A DNA stretch of 64,000 nt from Lentzea flava (GTDB lineage: Bacteria; Actinomycetota; Actinomycetes; Mycobacteriales; Pseudonocardiaceae), in contig NZ_BMRE01000025.1 in NCBI RefSeq assembly GCF_014648475.1, positions 1 to 64,000 on the forward strand. Reading direction: 5' to 3'. Shown in pieces: positions 1-8,503 of the stretch; within the stretch, counting starts at the first letter, position 1; every line of letters starts with the position of its first letter. The notes under the pieces are model-generated. The model was given only the letters and a program-made list of their open reading frames with translations, was not told the DNA's origin and searched no databases. A program made the translations under genes and the position numbers.

Positions 1-193
1 CTAACCTTGTGTCACAACAACCGAGACAAACCTGCGACAGATCACCCGAGACACGACAACACGCTTTTCGTCCGAGTTGACACCCCTCCCTGGGTGTGGC
101 TCGCTCACGCGCGACTCGTGACGGGACCCACCCCACCCGAAACGCAACCACCTACGCAACCGGCGGCCGCCCAACCCAACAGGCGTGCCATCA

Positions 194-220
194 ACCCGCC
201 CGCGGCGCTGGCGGGTCTTT
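194..220 (+). terminator. Terminator-like hairpin
   Basis: ACCCGCC (194-200) pairs with GGCGGGT (210-216) across a 9-base loop and is followed by CTTT. It could end transcription entering from the left edge. The T-run is short, so this is a moderate call. Confidence 0.35.
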
Positions 221-236
221 GATCAGATTGGCGGGG

Positions 237-255
237 TCTGGGGCGGAGCCCCAGA
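237..255. repeat. Perfect 8-bp stem hairpin, REP-like
   Basis: TCTGGGGC and GCCCCAGA are separated by GGA. Motifs of this form recur between genes in many high-GC actinomycetes. Here it lies downstream of the minus-strand gene ending at 361 and may help to end that transcript. Confidence 0.4.
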
Positions 256-360
256 AACCAACCGGCACATGACTACGGCACGCAACCACCTACGGACACC
301 CAACAGGAACCCGCCAACGCACCAGGGGGACGACCCACAAAACCCACGCGCCCCAACAAA

Positions 361-1332
361 TCAGTACAACGCAGCAGCCAGATTCCGCCGAGCCACAGCC
401 ACCCGAGGATCATCGGCGGGGAACAACTCGAACAGCCCCACAAGATGCTGCCGAACCCGATCCCGCTCATCCCCGTACACCCGCCGAACAGTGCCGACAA
501 GCCGAGCAAAAGCCTCTTCAACCTGCTGCAACGCCACCTGAGCATCAGCAGCGGCAAGCTGAGCCTCAACATCGTCAGGTGCAGAATCAGCCTTGGCGAT
601 CACCGCAGGGTCGACGCCTTCGGCCCGCTCGGCGAACCGAGCCTGCGCCAGCCCTTCCTTGGCGAGCTCGTTCCCCGGCTCCGATGCCAGGATCTGCGAG
701 TAGTACTCCTGCGCCGCCGCGTAGTCACCGCGCTCGAACGCCTCCTCGGCAGCCACGATCCGAGGATCCTCGACCACTTCCTCCTGGGCAGGAGCGCCTG
801 CCCGAGCCTCCCCGGCCCGGATGCCGGGCAGACGGTCCCGCAGGGCGTCCAGCAACCGCGCGATCCACTGCGAAAGCTCGGCGTCCGCGATCGGTCCCGC
901 GAACGCGTCAATGGGCTGACCAGCAGCAACAGCAACAACAGTCGGCACCGACTGCACCCCGAACGCCTGCCCGATCCGAGGCGCCTGCTCCAGGTCGACC
1001 CGCGCCAGGATCCAGGCGCCGCCGGACGACTGGGCGTACCGGGTCAGCGACGCGGCGAGCTGCTGCGACTCGGGTGAGTAGGAGGCCCCCAGCAGCACCA
1101 CCACGGGCACCTGCAGGGATTGCTCGACCACGGCCTGGAACGAGGCTTCGGTGACGTCCACGATCCACGGCGCGGATCCGTTGTCGCCCGAGCCAGAAGA
1201 GGCGGGAGGCGCGGCGGCAGCCTGGCGGGCGGCATCGGCTCGGGCCTTCAGGGCGCCCAGATCGACGGCGCCCGAGAGCGCGGCGGACAGTGCGGCGGTC
1301 TTGCGAGGATCAGGCCTTGTCACGTGTTCCAT
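361..1332 (-). CDS. Thioredoxin-fold/TPR protein, YbbN (CnoX) family
   Basis: A 323-residue cytoplasmic protein. The N-terminal third is thioredoxin-like (VPVVVLLGASYSPES, then a VQSVPTVV strand), but the position of the usual WCGPC motif reads ASYSPES, so it lacks redox cysteines. The C-terminal half is TPR-like (a FERGDYAAAQEYY helix pair, then AQVALQQVEEAFARL). This is the architecture of the co-chaperone/holdase YbbN. The ATG at 1332 is chosen because the family starts shortly before the thioredoxin fold; an in-frame extension to 1473 would overlap the upstream gene heavily. The start overlaps the upstream stop by 13 bp, suggesting one operon. A holdase role is inferred from the family. 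Confidence 0.82.
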   Translation of the reverse strand: MEHVTRPDPRKTAALSAALSGAVDLGALKARADAARQAAAAPPASSGSGDNGSAPWIVDVTEASFQAVVEQSLQVPVVVLLGASYSPESQQLAASLTRYAQSSGGAWILARVDLEQAPRIGQAFGVQSVPTVVAVAAGQPIDAFAGPIADAELSQWIARLLDALRDRLPGIRAGEARAGAPAQEEVVEDPRIVAAEEAFERGDYAAAQEYYSQILASEPGNELAKEGLAQARFAERAEGVDPAVIAKADSAPDDVEAQLAAADAQVALQQVEEAFARLVGTVRRVYGDERDRVRQHLVGLFELFPADDPRVAVARRNLAAALY

Positions 1333-2226
1333 CCTGGCACGGCTAGTTCCCGGACCGGGTCCAGGGCCATCGGGTTGACGCGCATCGCCTCGTTGGCTGA
1401 AGCGATGCGTAGAGCGAGCGGTGTCATCAGCTCGATGAACCGCGACGTTCCAGCGGCGCCCAACGCCTCCCACGGCGCGAGAGCAGCGGCATCAGTTGCA
1501 CGCTCCACTGCGGCGAGGTCGCCGGGCAGGTCCGAAACGGCTTCCCACTCCTCGATGGTCCAACCACGCGCGGTGCGCATGTATGCCGGATCGAGGGAAT
1601 GTTCACGGGCGTAGAGCGCAAGCGCTTGGCACGGGCCGATGCCGTGCGCTACCAGCGCGGCCACGTGGCCGTCGCCGCGGGCCTCGCGCAGGATCGTGCA
1701 GGCGTGCCACAAGGCCAGATGCGCAGCGGTGGGCCACGTGGCCGTCGCCGCGGGCCTCGCGCAGGATCGTGCAGGCGTGCCACAAGGCCAGATGCGCAGC
1801 GGTGGGCCACGGCAACGCGCGGTTCGCGGCGGCCAGCGGGCGCCCGGCCACGTCGACCGCCAGCGCCGCGGAACGGGCCAGGTCAGCGGCTTCGGCGATG
1901 TCCGGCGTGTCCACGGAACCCAGCATCCGCCGCAGGGCGCCGTCCACGCCTTCCAGCCGCACGCGCAGGTAGTCGGCAGGCGAGGCGACCGCCCACGCGT
2001 CGGGCAGAGCGCGCGCGACCATGCGTGGGGCGAAGTTGTAGAAGACAGCCGTCACCAACTCCGGGGACGCCGCGCCGAGAGGTGCCGCGCGCATGCCGAA
2101 GTAGCCCATCCAGCCGCCCTTGCAGCCCAGCGCGTCGGTCGCCGCGCGGGATTCGGGCGTGAAGTACGTGACGTCGTGGTAGGGCTCGAACCGCAACCAC
2201 AGCTGTCTCGCGTCCACGCCCGACAC
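1320..2226 (-). pseudogene. SCO6745-family protein, frameshifted by a tandem duplication
   Basis: The N-terminal part (GTG 2226; LWLRFEPYHDVTYF, GGWMGYFGMRAAPLG, YNFAPRMVARALPDAW) and the C-terminal part (WHACTILREARGDGHVAAL to the TGA at 1320) lie in different frames. They are separated by an extra 73-bp copy of coding sequence (repeat at 1661-1806). Removing one copy restores a continuous 277-codon frame, the usual size for this uncharacterised actinobacterial family. The GTG start lies directly after the stop of the upstream propeller gene, implying an operon. As written the product would be truncated with a junk tail. Either the gene is recently inactivated or the duplication is an assembly artefact. 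Confidence 0.85.
1661..1806. repeat. Exact 73-bp tandem duplication inside a gene
   Basis: The unit beginning CCACGTGGCCGTCGCC occupies 1661-1733 and is repeated without mismatch at 1734-1806. Identity extends a few bases beyond each end (GG before, CCACG after), so the exact breakpoint is ambiguous. 73 is not a multiple of three, so the duplication frameshifts the SCO6745-family gene. Confidence 0.95.
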
Positions 2227-2227
2227 G

Positions 2228-4001
2228 CTAACCCAGCGAACGCCTGTGCACGGATCCGCTCACCGTGCCGGCGTAGAGCGTTCGGCCATCCGAGGAAACC
2301 AGGAGTGTCTCCGCGTCCGGACCGCCGAGCACGGTCCACGAACGGCCGCCGTTGACCGACCGCAGCACGCCCTTGCCCGAGAGCGAGCCCAGGTACAGCA
2401 CCGCCGGGCCCCGCCGCGATCGCGGACAGCTGCTCGGCGGGCACGGACACCTCGGTGAAAGCAGCCCCGTCGAACGACACGAACACCGAGTTCTGCCCGA
2501 CGGCGACGACGTGCCGCGGATCGCGCGGGTCCACCAGCACCGAGTTCATCCGGCCCGGCAGCACCTGCTTCAACGTCACCCCAGCGTCCGAAGAGCGGTA
2601 GAGCCCGCCGGCGTCCGCGAGCCAGATGCCCGACGGATCGGCCGCGATCGTCCTGATCCCGCGCAGAGGCGCGTGCACCCGCTGCACGAAGGAAAGCCCG
2701 CCGTCCACGGACACGTAGAAGGCGTTGATCAGGTAAGCGCCCAGGAACACCCGCGAAGGCAGCACCGGGTCGAACACCAGCGACCGCGTGTTGCCCGGCA
2801 TCTCGGCGGTCGTCACCCAGGTCCGGCCACCGTCGGGCGACCGCTCCACGAAGATCGTGTCCTGCGATCCGCGATAGCCGTTCCGTCCGCGCAGCACGAC
2901 CCCGTCCCGCGCGGCCAGCGCCCCGATCCGGTTGCCGATCGCGGGCGGCGCGGTCCCGTCGAAGTCCCACTCCTGCGCGGCGACGGGCAGATCGGTCCGG
3001 TACGAGCCCTGCATCGTCCCGGCGATGAGAGACCGCCCCGACTCCACCAGCGACAGCACGTGCGCTCCCGGCACCCCGACGCGCTTGAAGTGCTCGTGAT
3101 CAGCGGTCGCGTAGACGCCGCCGGACCCGTAGACCCACTGCCAGTCCGGCAGGTCGGGGAAGCTGCCGGTCTCGGTGTAGACGTCGACCTTCGCCACCGC
3201 GTCGGTCCGCTTCCACGTGGCGCCCTGGTCCGCGCTGATGAAGTGCCCGTCCAGCGTCTGCACCTGGATCCAGCCGTTGGCCGTGATCCCGCCGTACAAG
3301 ATCCACGACGACGTCCACGGACCGGAAACCGGACGCCAGGTCGCCCCGCGGTCGGCCGAAAGGTGCACTCCGCCGCTGAACTTCCGCGCCACCACGACGT
3401 CGCCGCGCGAGCTGATCTTGTCCGCTGGCACGTCCGAGACGGACCACTTCCCCGCACGCAGCACGTGCACGACCCCACCGGCGGCCACGACGAGATTCGA
3501 GCCCACGACCTGCACGTCTTCGGCCGACGGGGGCGAGCCGGGCAGCAACGACCACCCGAGCCCGCCAACGCTTCGGTAGACCCCCTCGGCGGAGGCCGCG
3601 TACGAGAACCCGCCTCCGAACGCGACGTCCTGCACCTCGGAAGGCGTCCGCAGGGCGACGGAGAACGACAAGCCACCGTCCACCGACCGCAGCACCGAAC
3701 CGGCACCGCCGCCGCCCTCGTACCCGGCCACGAGCACGGTGTCCGGCCGCGACGGGTCAGCGGCCAGCGCGGCGCCGCGCATCTCGGGGAACTGCCGCCC
3801 CTGCCGCCAGCTGCGACCCCGGTCAGCGGACCGGAACACCTGCCGGCCAGCGCCCGGCAGCACGTAGACGACGTTTCCGGCGAACGCCAGGTACCCGCCC
3901 GCACCGTTCGGGCCGATGTTCTCCCACCTGGTGGACGGCCCGGCCTGCGCGGCAGGTGTCACGGCCAGCAACGCGGCCAGCAGGGTGATCACGAATCTCA
4001 C
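2228..4001 (-). pseudogene. Secreted Asp-box (BNR/sialidase-like) propeller protein, frameshifted near its C-terminus
   Basis: GTG 4001 begins a Sec signal peptide (MRFVITLLAALLAVTPAAQAG). At least seven Asp-box motifs of S-x-D-x-G-x-T/S-W/F type follow (SADRGRSW, SVDGGLSF, SADRGATW, SADQGATW, SPDGGRTW and others), as in VPS10/sialidase-like beta-propellers. After LSAIAAGPG the frame changes. The next frame continues sensibly (AVLYLGSLSGKGVLRSVNGG, another Asp-box, VSSDGRTLYAGTVSGS) to a TAG at 2228. Dropping one base from the C4 run at 2409-2412 gives an intact 590-codon gene. As written the frame runs on antisense into the next gene. No sialidase catalytic residues were identified, so the function is unknown. 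Confidence 0.8.
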
Positions 4002-4043
4002 GAGATGCGCCTCCGCTCTTGGAGAGTCGGCGGCGGAACCCGA

Positions 4044-4349
4044 TCATGGCGTGTCGGCGAGGTGCTCCTCAACCCGCTGCACCTTGGTGCTCAGCTGGTT
4101 CGTGTGGCCCGGCCGGATGTCCGCCTTGAGCACGAGCGAGACCCGCGGGGCGCTGGCCTGCACGGCTTCGGTCGCGCGCTTGACCACGTCCATCACCTCG
4201 TCCCATTCTCCCTCGATCAAGGTGAACATCGCGTTCGTCTCGTTGGGCAGGCCCGACTCCCGCACGATCCGCACGGCTTCGGCGACGGCCTTGGCGACGC
4301 TTCCCGACGAGTCCGATGCGGACGGAGCGACGCTGAACGCGACAAGCAC
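4044..4349 (-). CDS. Thiamine-binding protein, MTH1187/YkoF type
   Basis: A 101-residue protein matching the small MTH1187 family: LVAFSVAPS at the N-terminus, ESGLPNETNAMFTLIEGEWD in the middle and PRVSLVLKADIRPG near the end. Family members bind thiamine or its precursors in the cytoplasm. The GTG at 4349 is chosen because a GGAGG lies five bases upstream and the family begins M-LVAFSVAP; a longer frame to 4910 is antisense to the MarR gene. It is divergent from that regulator with about 50 bp between starts, so the pair probably shares a control region. Confidence 0.85.
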   Translation of the reverse strand: MLVAFSVAPSASDSSGSVAKAVAEAVRIVRESGLPNETNAMFTLIEGEWDEVMDVVKRATEAVQASAPRVSLVLKADIRPGHTNQLSTKVQRVEEHLADTP

Positions 4350-4400
4350 ACGTGCCTCCTGATGATCCAAGCCTTGTACTGACTGGTAGCTTCGGTGCCC

Positions 4401-4898
4401 ATGACACCGCTGCCGTTCGATCCGATCGCCCGCGCGGCCGAGCTGTGGGACGACCGGGTGGGTCCGTCCACCTCGATGGCCGCCGTCACGAGCGTCATGC
4501 GTGTCCAGCAAATCATCCAGTCCGCCGTGGACGCAGCCCTCAAGCCGCACGGCCTCACGTTCGCCAGGTACGAGGCGCTGGTCCTGCTCTACTTCTCGCG
4601 CAAGGGCGCGCTGCCGATGCGGGTCATGGGCGAGCGCCTGCAGCTGCACCCCACGAGCGTCACGAACATCGTCGACCGGCTGGAGAGCGACGGCCTGGTC
4701 CGTCGCACCCCGCACCCGACCGACCGCCGCACCACGCTGGTGGAGATCACCGACGCGGGCCTGCAGCGCCGCGAGGCCGCGACCGCCGCGGTCGTCGAGG
4801 TCAACCTGGGCCTCAAGGGCCTCACGGACCGGCAGACCGAACAGCTCACCGAGCTGCTCGCCAAGGTGCGCAGGGCGAGCGGCGACTTCGAGGATTAA
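4401..4898 (+). CDS. MarR-family transcriptional regulator
   Basis: A 165-residue winged-helix regulator. The conserved segment reads HGLTFARYEALVLLYFSR, then the recognition helix LHPTSVTNIVDRLESDGLV and the wing RRTPHPTDRRTTLVEITDAG, followed by a dimerisation helix. The start is ATG 4401; GTG 4395 two codons earlier is possible. It is divergent from the thiamine-binding gene and 40 bp upstream of the three kinase genes in the same direction, so it is a candidate regulator of either unit. The ligand is unknown. Confidence 0.88.
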   Translation: MTPLPFDPIARAAELWDDRVGPSTSMAAVTSVMRVQQIIQSAVDAALKPHGLTFARYEALVLLYFSRKGALPMRVMGERLQLHPTSVTNIVDRLESDGLVRRTPHPTDRRTTLVEITDAGLQRREAATAAVVEVNLGLKGLTDRQTEQLTELLAKVRRASGDFED

Positions 4899-4938
4899 TT
4901 CGTTTGGCACGAACGCCCGCCTGTGGCGTCATGTGCCC

Positions 4939-5994
4939 ATGCAGTGGGAACGACCGGACAGGTCGATCATCGCGCTCGTCAGCACCCCCAGCGGCTTCGC
5001 GGGACGCACCGGCCCGATCCCGGTCGAGACACCGAACTGGAACCACGTCGAGCCGATCAACACCGCGTTGCAGGAGCTGCTCGGCGTGCCGACCAGCGTG
5101 CTGCGCCTCGTCTCGGTCGAAGGCGGCACGGTTCCGTTCGGCGGCGTCGTCACCTACCACGTCGAAGCGCACGGCGAACCGGACCGCACCCACCTCGAAC
5201 CCGCGGAGGAACCGGAGCCCGACGCCGAGTACCGGATGCCGTGGGCACGCCAGGGCGGACCGTCCGAACTCCTCGACTGGGCCGACACGGTGATCACCCG
5301 CACCGGGCCCGCGGCGCAGGTGCGGACGTGGAACCTGTCCAGCGTGCACCGGCTGCCCACCGCGGACGGGCCGGTGTGGCTCAAGGCCAGGCCGCCGTTC
5401 TTCGCCGACGAAGGCGCCGTGATCAAGATGGTCGCCGCGCACGATCCGACGCTGGTGCCGGAGGTCCTCGCCACGACGCCGAACCGGGTGCTGCTCAGCC
5501 AGGCGGAGGGCGGCAACTGCTGGCACCTGACGCCGGAGATGGTCGAGCGGGTCGTGCCGCGCTGGGTCGCCGTGCAGCACGCGCTCGCCGGCGAACCCCA
5601 GCTCACGCCGACGGCCGTGCCGATGCCGTCGTTCGGGCTGCCGGACACCCTCACCCACGGCGACTTCCACGGCGGCAACTGGCGCGGCAGCGGAGTCGTG
5701 ATCGACTGGTCCGACGCCTGCTGGGCACACCCGGCGCTGGACGCGTGCCGGCTCATGGAGTTCCACGCCGACCTGCGCGACGTGATCAGTCGCGTGTGGA
5801 GCGAGGCCTGGCTCGCGCTGCGCCCGGACAGCGACCCGCTCGCGGCGCTCGAGGTCGCCCGCCGGGCCTCGCGCCTGCACAACGCGGTGAAGTACCAGGA
5901 GTTCCTGGACAACATCGAGACCTCCGAGCGGATCTACCACGAAGGTGATCCGCAGGGTGAGCTGCGCGCCGTCCGGCAACTGGTGAACCGATGA
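4939..5994 (+). CDS. APH-fold small-molecule kinase, tandem copy 1
   Basis: A 351-residue protein of the aminoglycoside/homoserine phosphotransferase superfamily. The catalytic loop is LTHGDFHGGNW (H240, D242) and the metal-binding motif is VIDWSD just after it. VWLK upstream fits the nucleotide-binding lysine. The first about 120 residues (SIIALVS.PSGFAGR, VTYHVEAHGEPDRTHLEPAEEPE) form an extra N-terminal module shared by all three tandem copies. ATG 4939 is chosen to align with paralogue starts. The gene follows the MarR gene by 40 bp and overlaps copy 2 by ATGA. Substrate unknown; antibiotic modification is possible but not shown. Confidence 0.75.
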   Translation: MQWERPDRSIIALVSTPSGFAGRTGPIPVETPNWNHVEPINTALQELLGVPTSVLRLVSVEGGTVPFGGVVTYHVEAHGEPDRTHLEPAEEPEPDAEYRMPWARQGGPSELLDWADTVITRTGPAAQVRTWNLSSVHRLPTADGPVWLKARPPFFADEGAVIKMVAAHDPTLVPEVLATTPNRVLLSQAEGGNCWHLTPEMVERVVPRWVAVQHALAGEPQLTPTAVPMPSFGLPDTLTHGDFHGGNWRGSGVVIDWSDACWAHPALDACRLMEFHADLRDVISRVWSEAWLALRPDSDPLAALEVARRASRLHNAVKYQEFLDNIETSERIYHEGDPQGELRAVRQLVNR

Positions 5995-7040
5995 CCGATC
6001 GGACGATCATCGCGCTGGTCAGCGCTCCCAGCGGGTTCGCGGGCCGCACCGACCCGCTCCCGATCTCCTCGCCGCGCTGGATGCACGTCGAGCCCGTCAA
6101 CGACGCCCTGGAAGACCTGCTGGGCGTGCGGACCAGCGTGCTCAGGCTCATCTCCGTCGAGGGCGGTTCGTCGCCGAGCGGCGGCCTGGTGACCTACCAC
6201 GTCGAGGCGCACGGCGAACCGGACCGGACCCACCTCCACCCGGCAGAGGAACCCGACGCCGATGCTCCGTTCCGCGTGCCGTACGCACGGGTGGGCGGAC
6301 CGGCCGAGCTCGTCGCGTGGGCCGACGGCCACGTCGAACGCACCGGTCCGGCCGTCCAGGTCCGCACGTGGAACCTCTCCACCGTGCACCGGCTGCCGAC
6401 CGCGAACGGGCCGGTGTGGCTGAAGGCCGTCCCGCCGTTCTTCGTCGACGAGGGCACGGTGATCGAGATGGTCGCCGCCCACGACCCGGCGCTGGTCCCT
6501 GAGCTGATCGCCTCCGCGCCCCACCGAGTCCTGCTGGGCGACGCGCCCGGCGACATCTGCTGGCCGCTGCGGCCAGACCTCGTCGAGCTGATCATTCCGC
6601 GCTGGGTGGCCGTGCAGAACGCGCTCGCGGGCGCGCCGCGGATCCGCACCACGCCCGTGTCCATGCCGTCGTTCGGGCTCCCGGACACCCTCACCCACGG
6701 CGACTTCCACCCCGGCAACTGGAAGTCCGGCGGCAAGATCATCGACTGGTCCGACGCCGTGTGGGGCCATCCGGCGCTCGACGCGTGCCGTGCGATGGAG
6801 ATCTGCCCGCCCGAGATCCGCGACCACCTCGCGCAGGTGTGGTGCGAGGCGTGGCTGCGGCACCGGCCGGGCAGCAGGCCGCTCGAAGCCCTGGAGGTGG
6901 CCCGGCGCGCGACGCACCTCAACAACGCCGTGAAGTACCAGGAGTTCCTCGACAACATCGAGGAGTCCGAGCGGATCTACCACCGGGGAGATCCCGAGAT
7001 CGAGCTCAGGGCCGCCCTCGCGCTCGTGGCGGGCTCGTGA
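5991..7040 (+). CDS. APH-fold small-molecule kinase, tandem copy 2
   Basis: A 349-residue paralogue of its neighbours. It shares the N-terminal module (TIIALVSAPSGFAGRT, then HVEPVNDALEDLLGVRTSVL), the catalytic loop LTHGDFHPGNW (H236, D238) and the metal motif IIDWSDAVWGHPALDACR. It starts with an ATG overlapping the previous stop and ends with a TGA overlapping the next GTG, so the three are probably translated in a coupled manner. Catalytic residues are intact, so it should be an active kinase. The acceptor is not predictable from sequence. Confidence 0.75.
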   Translation: MTDRTIIALVSAPSGFAGRTDPLPISSPRWMHVEPVNDALEDLLGVRTSVLRLISVEGGSSPSGGLVTYHVEAHGEPDRTHLHPAEEPDADAPFRVPYARVGGPAELVAWADGHVERTGPAVQVRTWNLSTVHRLPTANGPVWLKAVPPFFVDEGTVIEMVAAHDPALVPELIASAPHRVLLGDAPGDICWPLRPDLVELIIPRWVAVQNALAGAPRIRTTPVSMPSFGLPDTLTHGDFHPGNWKSGGKIIDWSDAVWGHPALDACRAMEICPPEIRDHLAQVWCEAWLRHRPGSRPLEALEVARRATHLNNAVKYQEFLDNIEESERIYHRGDPEIELRAALALVAGS

Positions 7041-8080
7041 GCGGACGGTCGATCATCGCTCTGGTCAGCGCACCCAGCGGGTTCGCCGGCCGGACCCCGG
7101 TCATCGCGGTCGACACGCCGGACTGGTACCACGTCGAACCCGTCAACGCCGCACTCGAAGCGCTGCTCGGCGTGCGCACGAGCGTTCTGAGGATGATCGG
7201 CGTCGAGGGCGGCGAACGGCCGTGCGGTGGCCTCGTCACCTATCACGTCGAGGCGCACCGTGAACCCGACCGGACCCACCTCGAACCCGCGGAGGAACCG
7301 GAGGCCGACGCCCCGTTCCGCGTGCCGTTCGCGCGGCTGGGCGCACTGGACGAGCTCGTCGCGTGGGCCGACGGCCACGTCGAACGCACCGGTCCGGCCG
7401 TGCAGGTGCGGACGTGGAACCTCTCGACCGTCCACCGGCTGCCCACCGGGAACGGGCCGGTGTGGCTGAAGGCCGTCCCGTCGTTCTTCGGCGATGAAGG
7501 TGCGGTGATCAGGATGGTCGCCGAGCACGACCCGACCCTGGTGCCGCAGGTGATCGCCTCGGCACCGCAGCGGGTGCTGCTGACCGATGCGCCCGGCGAC
7601 AAGTGCTGGCCCGTCACACCGGAGCACGTCGAGCTGATCCTGCCGCGGTGGGTGGCCGTGCAGAACGCGCTGGCCGGAGCACCGCGGGTCCGCGGAACGG
7701 CCGTGCCGATGCCGTCGTTCGGGCTGCCGGACACGCTCACGCACGGCGACTTCCACCCCGGCAACTGGCGCCGCAGCGGCGAGATCATCGACTGGGCCGA
7801 CGCCGTGTGGGGTCACCCGGCGCTCGACGCGTGCCGGCTGATCGCCTACTGCGGGCCGGAGATCCGCGACCACATCCGGAAGGTGTGGTGCGAAGCGTGG
7901 CTCGCACACCGTCCGGACAGCGACCCGCTCATAGCGCTCGACGTCGGCCGCCGTGCGTCACATCTGCACAACGCGGTGAAGTACCAGCACTTCCTGGACA
8001 ACGTCGAGCAGTCGGAGCGGATCTACCACGAGGGCGACGCGCAGGCCGAGCTCAGAGCTGTTCTGGCGCTGCTTCGGTAG
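7037..8080 (+). CDS. APH-fold small-molecule kinase, tandem copy 3
   Basis: A 347-residue paralogue starting at GTG 7037, which overlaps the stop of copy 2 (GTGA). The module order is the same: SIIALVSAPSGFAGRTPV at the start, VWLKAVPSFFGDEGAV mid-protein, LTHGDFHPGNW (H236, D238), IIDWADAVWGHP and a C-terminal SERIYHEGDAQAELRA. By eye it is closer to copy 2 than to copy 1. Its last 29 bases overlap the convergent DUF3817 gene. Loop differences around the acceptor site between copies may reflect different substrates. Confidence 0.75.
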   Translation: MSGRSIIALVSAPSGFAGRTPVIAVDTPDWYHVEPVNAALEALLGVRTSVLRMIGVEGGERPCGGLVTYHVEAHREPDRTHLEPAEEPEADAPFRVPFARLGALDELVAWADGHVERTGPAVQVRTWNLSTVHRLPTGNGPVWLKAVPSFFGDEGAVIRMVAEHDPTLVPQVIASAPQRVLLTDAPGDKCWPVTPEHVELILPRWVAVQNALAGAPRVRGTAVPMPSFGLPDTLTHGDFHPGNWRRSGEIIDWADAVWGHPALDACRLIAYCGPEIRDHIRKVWCEAWLAHRPDSDPLIALDVGRRASHLHNAVKYQHFLDNVEQSERIYHEGDAQAELRAVLALLR

Positions 8081-8387
8081 CGATCTCGTCGAGACGGCCG
8101 GTCTTCGCGGCCCACCGTTCGAAGATCACCGTGCCGAACGGCGGGATGCTGGAGAGCAGGCCGAGGACGAGCGTGCGGCCGTCCCACTTCAGCGGCTCCT
8201 TCGCCATCAGCGTCACGAGCACGAAGCCGACGAAGATGACGCCGTGGATCGGGCCGAAGATCTTGACGCCGATCTCGTTCTGCACGACGACGTACTTGAA
8301 GAACATCCCGAGCAGCAGGCCCGCCCAGGAGATCGCCTCGGCGAGGGCGAAGATGCGGAACCGTCCGGCCACGGTGGAGAACGTCAT
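8052..8387 (-). CDS. DUF3817 integral membrane protein
   Basis: A 111-residue protein with about three hydrophobic segments (AISWAGLLLGMFFKYVV, GVIFVGFVLVTLMA, LVLGLLSSIPPFGTVIF), matching the DUF3817 family common in Actinobacteria. The pattern GPIHGVIFVGFVL is typical of it. Function unknown. The C-terminal EIATEAAPEQL tail overlaps the end of the convergent kinase gene on the other strand. Confidence 0.8.
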   Translation of the reverse strand: MTFSTVAGRFRIFALAEAISWAGLLLGMFFKYVVVQNEIGVKIFGPIHGVIFVGFVLVTLMAKEPLKWDGRTLVLGLLSSIPPFGTVIFERWAAKTGRLDEIATEAAPEQL

Positions 8388-8503
8388 GACTCCCCATCAT
8401 GAACCGTGACGGGGAGCACACGGCCACCGCCCGGGGGTTCGGCGGATGACCGACTTGTGGACGAACCCTCCGCCGCGCGGCAGCGCGGCCATCCAACACA
8501 GTC

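Larger units (their letters stand above)
1..360. other. Gene-free left edge with short repeats
   Basis: No convincing gene is seen. Open frames here are low-complexity and Pro/Thr/Asn-rich with no start signal. The stretch holds a terminator-like hairpin (194-220), a short perfect hairpin (237-255) and a 15-bp direct repeat ACGCAACCACCTACG at 142-156 and 280-294. Both copies of that repeat are followed within about 25 bases by CCCAACAGG, so the region looks like degenerate intergenic repeat DNA. Confidence 0.6.

Noticed and set aside
1120..2355. Plus-strand open frames opposite the SCO6745 and YbbN genes
   Set aside because: They are antisense to clear minus-strand genes, are Arg/Pro/Ala-rich and lack a family match.
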